Shown here: in pieces, positions 47,261 through 59,807 of the stretch
Layout of the letters: each line of letters starts with the position of its first letter
Numbering within the stretch: the first letter of the stretch is position 1
NCBI GenBank assembly: GCA_003255065.1
Contig: QAOA01004544.1
Location: forward strand, 254,416-318,415
Origin: Cercis canadensis
Lineage: Eukaryota > Streptophyta > Magnoliopsida > Fabales > Fabaceae
Direction of reading: 5' to 3'
DNA: 64,000 nt
The notes under the pieces: generated by a model
Database searches by the model: none
What the model saw: only the letters and a program-made list of their open reading frames with translations
What the model was told of the DNA's origin: nothing
Position numbers and translations under genes: made by a program

Positions 47261-50200
47261 CTTTAAATTTATAAATGGTTGATTATGTCAAAAGCACTTT
47301 GTATGCAAAAAAAAATTAATACTTCTCTAAACAAATAAAATTCAACTGTCTGTGACGTAGGAAATGTGCATACTTACATTTCAAGTTGAAGTGGCAACCT
47401 TCATGGGTCCCTACGACTTCTTTCAACCTTTCTCTGTACATCTGTTCTAGGATGAAGTATAAAAATTAAATATTATGACATAGCTTATCAATGGCAGCAA
47501 AGACTAAATAAAACCATACAAACCTACAACTGGGTAAGTATTATATTTGTAAAAAAGTTAAAAATAAAAAGTGGACTTTTTTTTTTTTTTTTTTTCGAGA
47601 TACACAAGGTATCCTGAAGATAATTTTTGGGGTTGAAAGACTTTGGCTTAGTAAATAATATACATATATGTCTTAGCAAAAACTTTTTAACAAAGACAAA
47701 ATGGACTATAATTGACCAAGACACTCTCTTAAAAGATTTTAATTGTAATTAATTTGGGTCACTCAAACAACAAATTTATAGGTAATTTATAAAATTATAC
47801 CCTATTAATTTCATTGAAGTCATAATATACATAATGTATAATCAAAGCAAATACCAGAAGTGTTAAAGACAGCATAAGTTACCAGTAGTAATTGTTTATA
47901 AACAATAATCATTTCTAGTTTTTCATTACCAATAACTAAGAAATAAAGATGCTATCCGAAGTTAGTTTTTAATTTTTATAAATAAATATAGAGTTTTACA
48001 AATTAGAAAATAAAATACTTCTTCATTAAAGTCATAATATACATAATATAATCAAAGCAAATACGGAATTGTCCAAGATAGCATAAGTTACCAGTAGTAA
48101 TTGTTTATAAACAATAATCATTTGTAATATTTCATGACCAATAACTAAGAAATAAAAATTCTATCCGAAGTTAGCTTTTAATTTTAATAAATAAATATAG
48201 AGTTTTACGAATTAGAAAATGAAATATAGTCAATACCAGCCGCAAAAAGCTGTGGACCGATTCTATCTAGTAACTGTACATATAATGTAGGCAAATAAGA
48301 AAAATGAAAAATATAGAAAAAAAAAAATACGCAAAGACAAAAAGAACAAAGTTTAAAAGCAGAAGAGATGAAGTTACCAGTCTACTAGATATTTTTGATT
48401 CGAGTGCTTCCTTGAGGGCTGGGTCCTCCCACTCCAAGCCAGCCCACCATTCTTTGTCGTGTATCAGAAATTCTCTCAATTTATTATGTGTGGCAAAGTT
48501 GGAACTGAAAGGCAGTTTCTTCAGTTTCGGGCAACCATATATAGTAATGGACTTGAGAGAAAGAAAAGACAAGTCCCTCTTGGGGATAGTCGTCAGATTT
48601 GGTAGTTTTCGCAACTCGAGAAATAAAAGCCTTGAGAATGTATCTTGGGGTGCCTCAGGTTCATTAATCACTTGATGGATTGAGTCACAAGATGATACAT
48701 GCAGCCATTCAAGGAATGGAGTATACTTGAGCCATGTCAAGTGAATTATAGAATTACATTCCAAAATCTGCAGCGTGCGAAGCTTGGAAAAACCATCTAT
48801 AGCAATGTTACTATTGGATGGGTCTTCCTTAATGATACTGACTATTCTAAGCAAAGTAATGGACTCCAAATGCTCTATTGTTGACATGAATGCCCAAAAT
48901 GAGTCCCAGTCCATTGGGATGATGAAATCTTCAAGTGTCAATTTTCTTAGGCAACGCTGCAACTTGGTCGACCCAATTAATTTCTCCATGGCCGTGGCGC
49001 TTTTCAACCGGATGCACAGTTCCTCCAAGTTTGGTAGGGACTCCAGCTTCTCTAGCCATTCTTCATTGATACCAATGTTTTGAAGTCGGAACACCTTTAA
49101 CGGTTCAAGACTTGATATCACTTCCAGAAAAGGACGTATTTCAAATCTATAATATATAAGTTCTTCCATGAGTAACATCTTCAAGCTTTTCAAATTCTTC
49201 AGCTCAATAGGCAAACTTCCTTTAAAATTATATCCTGACAGGCTAAGAAATTCCAAATGAATCAACTGACCTATTTCTGCAGTGAGCCCATAATTAGTTG
49301 ATAGATCCAAGACTTTCAACCTACTCAAGCATTGAGAATTTGAAAAATCTATTTTTCCCAACCGACAACTTTGAATTAGAGTTTGGAGATTAGGGCAAGC
49401 TGGTACCATCCAATTATCACTTTCTCTAGAATCAGTTATCACAATCCTTTCTATAAACTCCAAGTATTCATGTGGAATTGATGCTTCAGTTTGCACCAGA
49501 ACTTTGTTCTTGTTTCGATCTTCATCACGAAATATCCACAACGCCATCTCTCGGACCACATCATGCATCTTAACTTTGGGAACTAGACTTAAGTCATCCA
49601 CACTCTCCAACACACATGCACTTTTTAATTTTTCAATTACAGATTTGCCATAATCATACATGTCATATATTATACTACTGTTACCATCATTAAGAAATCC
49701 CTCTCCAACCCATAGATCAATAAGCTTCTCTACACGAATCTCATAATCCTCAGGGAACAAAGCGCAATACAAGAAGCATTTTCTGTGTGTGTCATCAACT
49801 AGTCTGTCATAGCTAACTTTTAGAACAGACCACACCTTTTTCTCCATATTTGAAAATTTTGACGGGTAACTCCCTATTTGATTCACTACGTGATTCCATT
49901 CTGCTATGCTTGTCGCACCAGCCATGGCTTGCCCAACTGTTACAAGTGCAAGTGGTAAACCTTTACATTCTGAAACAATTTTTTCTGCTTGTTTTGGAAA
50001 TTTGCGATTACAAGCTTCTTCACCTGCATTCATACAGAACAATTCAAAAGCTTCTTCATATGTCAAGCATTGTACTTCAAAATTCTCTTGAGCTTTCATC
50101 TCGTGACACACATTTTTAAACCGTGTCGTAAATAATACTTTGGAGTTATTTTCCTCAAGTGGAACACCCAATAACTCTTGTAACTTAATATGCTCCCATA

Positions 50201-51027
50201 TATCATCTAACAACATAATGAATTTTTTCTGTTTTAAGACCCTGTAAATTTCTGCCACCTTCTCTTCATCACTTCTATTACTCCAAATATCATCACCAAT
50301 CTCTAACTTTTTCCTTATCACATCCCTAATCTTCTCAATAGAATAATCTTTGGATACTACAAGCCAGATCACTAGACTAAAATCAGGCAATGTGTTCGCA
50401 AGTTCATTGTTAATTCTCTTTAGAAGGGTGGTCTTTCCCGCTCCATCCATTCCATATAAACCAATCATCTTGACATTGTTATCTTGAATACTATGCAACA
50501 CTTTTTTAAGCATGGTATCCATCCCTACAGTCTTCCCAACAGGAAACTCATCTGCTGTACGTGGCAACTTGTCAGCAACTTCATCCTTAGTAAATTTTTC
50601 TCCTTTATCCAATAGTTCTTGCATGCGCTTGAGCATATTATCGACCTTCTTTCCAAATTTGTAGGTGGACACACAATTTTTTGGGCAAGAAGTGCCCAAA
50701 CATTTATTTTGAATTTCTTCAACACCTTGCTCCAGTATAGGCATTATATCCTGTAAGAAAATGGATTTGACTTTAGATTAATGATAGTGTCAAGGTGAAT
50801 TAGTTTGAAAGTTTGTGAGTGATTGCTAAGCAATCTTCCCTCTTAGAGGGGGCAGCACTACCAGGCCTGGTAATTATCTCTATTTCAACCACTTCTTGAA
50901 CTAATTAACCTCATCAACTAATATGTGTCTCAACTATCAGGCTTGGTAATTATCTCAATTTCATTTAGCTAGCCAAGGATATAGCTTTCTAGGTTCAATT
51001 TAGTAATACACCACCTCATTGTTGTTC

Positions 51028-51051
51028 AGCTACAGCTACAGCTACAGCTAC
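51028..51051. repeat. (CAGCTA)4 hexamer repeat in the NLR intron, copy A
   Basis: Four units here, two in the matching intron of copy B (near 62678-62690). Confidence 0.8.
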
Positions 51052-51318
51052 TTTGCCTAAATTCTAATGAAACTATTTTCCTTTCTAGAAGAAAAGAACA
51101 ACATTATAGCTTTCTAGGTTCAATTTAGTTATACACTACCTTTTCGATTGTGTCATCAACTCTTTTCAGCCAAGCAGCCACTTGGTTTGTCCTTTGCATG
51201 TGTCCTGTATTCTTAACTTGTTCGACCCTTCCCTTTACATCACCATAAATGTCTTGAAGCTCAGACTGTTGTCTCTTCAATAAATCTAAATTATCCTCCA
51301 GATCACAAATATAAGCAG

Positions 51319-51771
51319 TGAAGATTCCTCTGAGAAGTAGATGGATCATGAATCATTACTTTTGAGCAAAGCTAGGCAGCACACCACTATCAAGCACCAG
51401 AAGGCAAAAAACAGAAGTAGCAGAAAGATTATGCAGAATAGGAATTCTAGAGAGAAAAGCAAGAAGATAGAAAACTGTAACTAGAATGTGAAAACTGATT
51501 TCATTGAATGAAAATGATCTTGATTATATTCTGTATCGCAGTCCCTCAATATATAGTAATGTGATCAGTTAGTGTGGTGAACTAATATTCTTCTAGAAGC
51601 TTGTACAGCAAAGCTAATTCATCACTTAACTGAATATAAACTAACTGAACTATGTGACTAAGCACTAGCTGACTTCTAACTAACTTTGACTTTAATTAAC
51701 TTAAAGCTGAGTTGGCAACTAACGTGGCACTTCACCCTCCATCATAACTGTCTTTTATCTTCTGTTTAACA
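51319..51771 (-). repeat. Copia-2 3' LTR (left)
   Basis: 453 bp, TG...CA ends, near-identical to 56021-56484. Confidence 0.92.
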
Positions 51772-54700
51772 TCTCCCCTCAAACTCATAATTCTTGGAAG
51801 AATAGTGAGTTTGGAACGATTAGACAGAAAAGCCTTAGATGGCAAGGGCTTGGTTAACATATCAGCCAACTGATCTGAGGCAGGCACATGACAAAGCTTG
51901 AGAGTTTTGTTAAGAAGATGTTCCTTCACAAAATGGCAGTCAATTTCAATATGCTTTGTGCGAGCATGGAGAACATGATTGGCTGCAAGAAATGTAGCAC
52001 TCAAGTTATCACATAACAACAATGGAACAGCAGTAAGAGGGCACTGAAGCTCTGTCAGAAGAGATTGTAACCAAATTAACTCTGAAGTGGCATTATCTAA
52101 GGCTCTGTACTCTGCCTCAGTACTGGACCTAGCCACAACTCTCTGCTTCCCAGAAGACCAGGAGACTAAGTTTGCTCCAAGAAAGACAGCATGACCACTG
52201 ATGCTGCGTCTGTCATCTGGACAGCCAGCCCAGTCAAAGTCAGAATAAGCAAGCAAGGACAGCACAGAGGACTTGCAGAGAGTGAGACCATGAGTGATAG
52301 TACCTTTGAGGTATTTAAGCACCCTCTTAGCAGCCTGCAAATGAAGATCAGTGGGACAGCTCATAAATTGGCACAACTTGTTGACAGCAAAGGCAATGTC
52401 AGGCCTAGTGATTGTGCAATATTGCAGTGCTCCTACTAGGCTGCGATAATGAAGAGGTTGAGCCAAAGGTTGGCCATCAGTGATGGAGAGAATTTGAGAG
52501 CTGATCATAGGTGTGACAGCAGGCTTCGCACTCTCAAGTCCAACTCTGTGTAATAAGTCAGAAACATACTTAGTCTGACTCAAGTGAAGTAAATGAGCAT
52601 GTCGAGACACTTCAACTCCCAGAAAATAGTGTAAAGGACCCAAATCTTTCAAGGAAAAAGCAGAATTCAAGTGAGTAACAAGTGACTGAACTAGACTCAA
52701 GTTAGAGCTAGTGAGAATGATATCATCTACATAAACTAATAGGTAAAGTACTGCTGAAGGAGAGTGAAAAACAAATAAAGAACTGTCAGAGAAAGTATAT
52801 TTGAAACCCCACTGCAGCAAAGTGATCTTGAGCTTAGTAAACCAAGCTCTAGGAGCTTGTTTAAGGCCATATAGAGCTTTCTTAAGCTTGCATACATAGT
52901 TAGGAAACTGAGAGTCCTCAAACCCTTGAGGTTGGCGCATGTAAACCTCTTCATGAAGTTCTCCATTGAGGAACGCATTGTTGACATCAAGTTGCTGAAT
53001 AGGCCATCCCTTTGAAATTGCAATGGTGAGAACAGTTTGAATTGTAGCTGGTTTCATTACTGGACTGAAAGTCTTAAAAAAGTCAATGCCATATGTCTGT
53101 GTGAAGCCCTGAGCCACCAACCTAGCCTTATACCTTTCAATGGTGCCATCAGCCTTATACTTCAGCTTATAAACCCATCTGTAGCCTACAATATTTTTGT
53201 TGCTTGGACAACACACCAAATCCCATGTGCTATTAGCTTGCAAGGTTGTAAATTCCTTCTGCATAGCAGCAATCCAGTGAGGAGAAACAACAGCTTGTTT
53301 ATATGTAGATGGTTCCACAGGTTTCATAGAATATGCTGAAGTGTAGACTTTTGGCTTGAAAATGCCATTCTAACTTCTGGTGACCATTCTTGTGGGTAAA
53401 GGCACAGCAGGAGATGATGCAACTTGTTCTGGCATAGAATCTGGTATAGGAGAGGTCAAGGGCATGGACTCAGAATCTGAAGCAGACAAAGTGAGAGTTG
53501 GATTTGTGTGATGCCCTGAAACTGAAGGTGAACTAACAGCAGATGAGACATCTAAATCTGGAAGTCTGTGAAGCATTAAGATGCTAAAGACATGAGGCAT
53601 AAGCACTGGCACTAAGCATTCTGTAAAGTCAACAGATACTGCAGAAGGAAGAGTCTTGAAGGGAAACACAGATTCAGCAAAGACAACATGTCTAGAGATA
53701 TACACTCTCTTGGACTCCATATTCAAACACAGAAATCCTTTGTGTTTATTACTGTAGCCTAAGAAGCAGCATGAAGCAGACCTGGTTTGTAATTTATGAG
53801 TATGATAAGGTCTTAGATATGGGAAACACATGCACCCAAAAGTTCTGATTTGAGTGAACACTAGAAATTTCTGATATAAGAGTTCATAAGGTGACTTATG
53901 CTGCAACACAGCTGTGGGAAGCCTATTTATGAGATAAACTGCTGTTTGAAAAGCAATTGGCCAATACTTGGTTGGCATGCCAACAGTGAGAAGAAGTGAA
54001 AGACCTGTCTCGACCACATGTCTATTTTTCCTCTCTACAATACCATTTTGTTCTTGTGTATATGGGCAAGAAAACCTATGGTGAATACCTAGTGTTTTGA
54101 CTAGGTTATCAAATGCAACAAACTCTCCTCCAAAATCAGTTTGAAGTGTTTTGATCTTACACTTAAACTGCCTTTCCACCATACTTTAAAACATTTCTAA
54201 AGCATCAGATTTTGACTTGAGAAGATAGATCCAAGAGAACCGAGTATAATCATCAATGAACAATAAAAAGTAACATGTTCCATTCACAGAAGCACAAGAG
54301 GGTAAACCCCATAGATCAGCATGTACTATCTGAAAAGGTTTTATTGATCTTGAAACAGATTTTACAAGTAGCAACTTGTGACTTTTAGCCAACTGGCATG
54401 AGCTACATATAGGTGCATTATTACACTTGAACCTAGGCAGATGACTCTGGAACATAACCCTATTTATTATTTCAGTAGCAGGGTGTCCTAGTCTATTATG
54501 CCATAATTGCAAATCAAACTTATGCTTAACAGAATCCAAACTAAACACTTGAAGTGCTCTAGCAGTGTTAGTAGAACATTCTCTGTCAGAAGCCATTGCT
54601 GTCATGACTCGATACATGCCTTGGTCAAGTTTGCCTTGGAGCAACACCTCCTTGGTTCTCTGGTCCTTCACAAGAAAGCAATAAGGATGAAATTCTACAT

Positions 54701-55992
54701 ATGCTGCATTATCTTGACACAGTTTTTGCACACTAACTAAGTTGGCAGTAATCCTAGGTACATGCAACACATGATTTAACAGCAAATTTCTGTTGTGTGT
54801 TGGAATAAAAGTGGTACCTGTGTTGTGCACAGCCAAGGACTTACCATTGCCAACAGTAACTCCCTCATCTCCTGCAAAGGGGTTGTGCAGTGCCAGATTT
54901 CCTAAATCAACAGTCACATGGTGAGTAGCTCCAGTATCCAGAAACCATGGGGTATTGTCTACAGCTCCTTTAGTAGCCATTAATGCTTGTGGCTCTTGAG
55001 TCTGTGATCTTTCCCCATTCACTGGTCTGGGTTGAAAATCATTATCAAATCTGTGCCAACACTTAGTTGCTGTATGACTAGATTTTTGACAGATTTGGCA
55101 TTGAGGCTTGTTGCCATTGCCATAGCCAGGTTTATTCCTTCTGAATGAGTTACCTTGGCTTGAAAAATTGCGATTTTGCATATTGCCATTACCATTTCCA
55201 GTATGAGAAGTACGATTTGATCCATGGCCATTTTCAGATTGAAAACCAAAATAAGAATTTCTAGATTGAAACTTCTTCCTACCTGTAGCTTGCCTGAATT
55301 GTGCAGCATTTGCCTGCATCAATACTTGCTCATCAACTGATTTTTGTCTTTCCAACCTTCCTTCAAAGGAGAGTAAATGACTTTGCAAACTTTCAACAGA
55401 TATGGATTCAAAAGTAAGTGGAGCAACTACTGGATTATATTCAGGACCCAAACCACTCAAGATGGCCATGACTTGATCATCCTGAGTGATGTGTTCCCCT
55501 ATAGGTCTCAAATTATCACAGAAATTCTGATCTTTAAAATGTAGTCCAACACTCCAAGATTGCCTTTCTGTGTAGTTTGCAATTTTAACTTGAGTTCCAT
55601 AATTCTTGCTCTTGAGGAACAGGCAAAGCATTCTGCGACTTCCAAATTTCTGCAGCAGAATTATACGACATAATTTGAGCCATGATCTGTTCAGTTAACG
55701 AAGCATAGATCCAACTCATTACAAGATGATTTTGTCTTTGCCAAAAAGTATATTCTGAATTCAAAACCAGACCACCTGTAGCAGAATCTTGAATGAATTT
55801 TTTTGTACAGGATCTTGATCCATCCATAATTTCCTCATAGTCATTAGCAATTACCACATTCAACAGTTGATTCCTCCAGATTAAGTAATTATTTCTATCA
55901 AGTTTGATGGTGAGAGACTGACCTAACATTGGAAAAATAAAAGTCCCTGATCCTTGAGATGACGTCACAGGAGATGCAGAATGATCCGCCAT
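51732..55992 (-). pseudogene. Copia-2 gag-pol polyprotein with a few breaks
   Basis: From ATG 55992: gag N-terminal part to about 55600, a frameshift there, then gag zinc knuckle of CX2CX4HX4C form, protease with DTGAT, integrase zinc region and core (55631-54186). An in-frame TAA near 54183 is followed by the integrase rest (to 53370), which ends at a TAG. RT with YVDD and RNase H follow in the same frame (53327-51732). Apart from one frameshift and two nonsense changes the protein is complete in copia order, so the element inserted recently but is now defective, or the breaks are sequencing errors. Confidence 0.88.
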
Positions 55993-55998
55993 TAGAGG

Positions 55999-56011
55999 TG
56001 CTCTGATACCA
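55999..56011 (-). other. Copia-2 primer binding site
   Basis: Minus-strand TGGTATCAGAGCA, 9 nt inside the LTR end at 56021. Confidence 0.88.
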
Positions 56012-56020
56012 TGTTAAAGT

Positions 56021-56484
56021 TGAAGATTCCTCTGAGAAGTAGATGGATCATGAATCATCACTGATGAGCAAAGCTAGGCAGCACCACGATCAAGCACCAG
56101 AAGGCAAAGAACAGAAGTAGCAGAAAGATTATGCAGAATAGGAATTCTAGACAGAAAAGCAAGAAGATAGAAAACTGTAACTAGAATGTGAAAACTGATT
56201 TCATTGAATGAAAATGATCTTGATTATATTCTGTATCGCAATCCCTCAATATATAGTAATGTGATCAGTTAGTGTGGTGAACTAATCTTCTTCTAGAAGC
56301 TTGTACAGCAAAGCTAATTTATCACTTAACTGAATATAAACTAACTGAACTATATGACTAAGCACTAGCTGACTTCTAACTAACTTTGACTTTAATTAAC
56401 TTAAAGCTGAGTTGGCAACTAACGTGGCCAACTAACGTGGCACTTCACCCTCCATCATAACTGTCTTTTATCTTCTGTTTAACA
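56021..56484 (-). repeat. Copia-2 5' LTR (right)
   Basis: 464 bp. Begins TGTTAAACAG on the minus strand, directly next to the coiled-coil exon piece ending at 56485. Confidence 0.92.
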
Positions 56485-56760
56485 TGTTTGCCACTGCAAC
56501 TCCATAAACATTTTGCTGCATCCCAAATTGGTCCCACTAATTCCATAGCTTTGATCCTTTTGCGCCCAAAGCATCCCTTGGTTCCTCCAACCTTTGCTTC
56601 TGTCTTGAAAAATATCTTTTGCACCGGATGTAAAAAAATGCTTTTTTAGGAAAATATATATACTTCCTACACCAAACACCAAAGCATAAGCATTTTACCA
56701 AAATCTGTTTTTTAAAACAAATCAAAGAAATTATTTGAGTTACACACTTAATTTGTTGTA

Positions 56761-57519
56761 TTTTTTTTTCTTGTTCTGATCTTAGAGCCTTGGAAGGTTG
56801 AGCTTTGCCACACTTTGAGAGAGGGGAAAAGATGCACTGATGTGCTTTCGAAGCAAGTTAATGATTAAACAATTAAANTATTACTATGGCCATTTCATTC
56901 TAGAGCAGCTTACCTCATATTTGAATAAATGTGTGGATAAAACTTTACATAGTGGGTGATCATTCTCTCACATAAAAAAAAAAAAAAAATAAAAAGANAA
57001 AAAAAAAAAAAAAAAAAGATTTATTGGTCAAATATTGCTGCCTTATGCTTGTTTGTTTCATTGGCTTACGATTACCATCAGTATTTGTAAAGGAAAAATA
57101 TTTCTACAGATGCCAAATCTATGCGTTGGGCTCAACAAAGCGACCCACTGCATATTGGATCAACATTAGTTGGATCCAATTAAAAAACCCTAGATGTCGA
57201 AGTGTAGGCACAAGCTGGATTTGACCTTGAGACTTCTAGGATTTGTAAATTGAGAATTTTCTTAAGCAGGGGACACAGCAACATATCATCATAACCTACA
57301 AATATATTTAAGCTGTCAAGTAAAAACTCAAAAATAATAATATATCTAATAATTTTGATATTCATGTTTTCTTTCAGCCTGCCTTAGGGAGGATGCTTCT
57401 AGGGTGGCTTTACCATAGTGTTACAATTTTACTTGTGAGAGGGATTTTGACCTCTAGACAATTATGTTTCTTTCGATACTTGGTGATAAAGAAGAATTTA
57501 GAGAAGCTCCACATAATTT
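56761..57519. other. Unique spacer between NLR duplication units
   Basis: Contains long A runs (about 56970-57018) and single Ns at 56878 and 56998. No gene recognised. Confidence 0.5.
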
Positions 57520-58902
57520 TATTCTGATCAATGATTTAATGGCCACGATCAATTCTCTCTTCCATCTTTTAGAATTTTTTGGGCATCTTTTAGAATTTTT
57601 TGGGGTTATTTTTAACTATATTTTTGTTTTTCTAAAAATATTCAGTATACGAAAATTACAAAATATGGCTCATAGAAGCCTTCTTGCCTGTTCTTTTTTN
57701 CAATATACAAAAATTACAAAATATGGCTCATAGAAGCCTTCTTGCCTGTTCTTTTTTTTTTTTCTGCTAATTCCTTTTGCTAATCCCTCTGTGTAGAGGC
57801 TCAATTCTAATAGGTTGAATGGAGAAAGTATTGATTATTATTATCATTATTGGTAGTAGTAGTTTTTTCTTGCTGGAAACAAAGATTAAAAGTTACAATT
57901 TTTATACTGTTTGTGAGATATTATATGAGAGAGTGCAACAAATTTTGACAGTTGTTTCCTAGACTGTTATAGTATATACATAGATATGAAGAAACAGTAA
58001 AGGTTAAAAACTATTGTCTAGTTTAGCGTTATTACATTTCTTGCTTCGCATATGGAGAACAAGTGAAAAACAAATACCTGTCTATCACGGACAAGTTCAC
58101 TATTACTGTTATACAGCCAAAAAGAGGTTCACAATAACTGTTGAGAACATAAGTGAACCACTTTTTGCAGCGATTATAATAAACAACATTTATAACATGA
58201 AGGATCCTAAGAAGCAAACAATGCAATGAAGCTATAAGAGAAACTGAAATTAAGAAAAAGAAACCCACATAATCCATGTCATATTGCTTGCAAGTTAAAA
58301 AGTCTTTATTTACAACCACTACCCTTGACTGCAATATATACTTGCTTTATATAACAGACTTGAACCCTTTTATATTGATTTGCAAGCACTCTAGAAAACT
58401 CTTAAAAGAACTCCACAATTTAGAATAATGGTCTTTATTTACAACAGCAACAACCCGTTTACTAGGAATTCAAGATTTGGACTGCATCAACAAACACACA
58501 CATAACTGAGACATAGCTTGAATGAAGCAGGCCTGAAAGAAAGAGCAGCATCCCTTGGACATTGGTAATGCAGAGTAACAATACAACCACTGCAAGAATC
58601 AGAAGTAAAGTAATCACTACAAAAGTAAGCAAATTTATGGGATTGCATGAAATTACGTATGATATCGGAATGAATCATTATGAAGGTGAAGAATCAACTT
58701 ACAGAGCAATGAATAACAATGAGCAGGGAAGAAGATGGAAGCTTTGTGACCTCATACTTTTTTGCTGGCATCTCTTCCATCATTCATCATAACTGGACAT
58801 CATTAAGTACCTTGCTTTAGTATAATTATTAAAAGAGGAAAAAAAATTGAACTAGTTGAGAAAGACAAGAATGGAATTCAAATTCAACTCAAATAACTTG
58901 AC

Positions 58903-59082
58903 TTAGTGTATCTTGACGGTTGGGATATGAGAAAATTTTCCCCAATCTTGACCCTCTCTGAATTGATATCTTTCCCTTAAGCCTAGACAACTAAGTAGTT
59001 CTACTTTTTGTAAAGAAATAAGATTCCGCATTCCTTTAGGTAGTGAAGTCAAACCTTGACAATTCCAGATTTCAGTGTAATA
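58903..59082 (-). pseudogene. Terminal LRR exon of RGA-type NLR, copy B, open frame
   Basis: A 180-bp minus-strand segment after an acceptor GTAG: EIWNCQGLTSLPKGM, NLISLQKVELLSC, LRERYQFREGQDWGKF and SHIPTVKIH, then stop. The Gly-x-Asp-Trp...His-Ile-Pro ending is typical of RGA/I2-like CC-NBS-LRR proteins, not of RPS5-type NLRs like the one upstream. A second small piece (about 59201-59272; SLVEEVGSTSEMPPQIE, then GTAAGT) precedes it, but the phase between the two does not match. May be a 3' exon of the NLR at 59994-63018 or a remnant of an older NLR. Confidence 0.55.
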
Positions 59083-59807
59083 CTACAAATTTGTAAATGC
59101 TTGATTATGTGAAAAGTACTTTGTATGGAAAAAAAAAAAGTAATACTTCTCTAAACAAATAAATTCAATTGTCAGTGATGTACGAAATGTGTATACTTAC
59201 ATTTCAATTTGAGGTGGCATTTCAGAAGTTGATCCAACTTCCTCTACAAGTGATATATTTTTCTGTACATCAGTTATGGGATGAAATATAAAAATTAAAT
59301 ATTATGACATAACTTATCAATGGCAGAAAAGATTAACTAAAACCATACAAACCTACAACTGGATAACTATTATATTTGTAATACAGTTAAAAATAAAAAA
59401 GTGGATTTTTTTTTTTAATTTTTTATTCGAGAAACACAAGGTATCCTGAAGATAACTTTTGGGGTTGAAAGACTATAGCTTAGTAAATAATATAGATATA
59501 TATCTTAGCAAAAACTTTTTAACAAAGACAAAGTGGACTATAATTGACCAAGACACTCTCTTAAAAGATTTTAATAGTAATTATGTTGGGTCACTCAAAC
59601 AACAAATTTATAGGTGATTTATAAAATTATACCCTATTAATTTAATTGAAGTCATAATATACATAATGTATAATCAAAGCAAATACTGGAATTGTCCAAG
59701 ACAACATAAGTTACCAGTAGTAATTGTTTATAAACAATAATCATTTCTAATTTTTCATGACCAATAACTAAGAAATAAAGATGCTATCCGAAGTTAGCTT
59801 TTAATTT

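Larger units (their letters stand above)
51319..56484 (-). mobile_element. Copia-2, recent Ty1/copia retrotransposon in the NLR coiled-coil exon
   Basis: LTRs at 51319-51771 (3', left) and 56021-56484 (5', right) begin TGTTAAACAG and end GAATCTTCA on the minus strand. They are almost identical apart from an 11-bp duplication (GGCCAACTAAC) in the right LTR. Primer binding site at 55999-56011; polypurine tract (TTGAGGGGAGA, minus strand) at about 51772-51785. Internal gag-pol lies on the minus strand, the same strand as the NLR. I find no 5-bp target duplication; compared with copy B, the two bases TA are missing at the insertion point. Confidence 0.93.
48378..56546 (-). pseudogene. CC-NBS-LRR gene (RPS5/RPS2 type), copy A, split by Copia-2
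   Basis: Exon 1 (coiled coil) is in two pieces: 56485-56546 (ATG at 56546, MELVGPIWDAAKCL) and 51140-51318, separated by the 5.2-kb Copia-2. Exon 2 (48378-50750, 791 codons, no stops) carries the NB-ARC domain with P-loop GLYGMDGAGKTT, kinase-2 FIMLLDDIWE, SKVLFTTRF, CKGLPLAL and MHDVVREMALWI, then leucine-rich repeats. NLRs of this class detect pathogen effectors in the cytoplasm. The P-loop has Asp-Gly-Ala where copy B has Gly-Gly-Leu. The insertion removes the coiled coil from the normal reading frame, so the gene is disrupted. Only a 5'-truncated NB-LRR product starting in exon 2 seems possible. Confidence 0.85.
45597..56760 (-). repeat. NLR tandem duplication, copy A (interrupted by Copia-2)
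   Basis: Collinear with 57520-63680 from AATGGCCACGATCAATTCTC on the left to the CC exon and its upstream sequence on the right, once Copia-2 (51319-56484) is removed. Similarity covers the NLR, its intron and about 2.7 kb of downstream DNA, so the whole locus was duplicated. The unit is about 6 kb. Confidence 0.88.
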
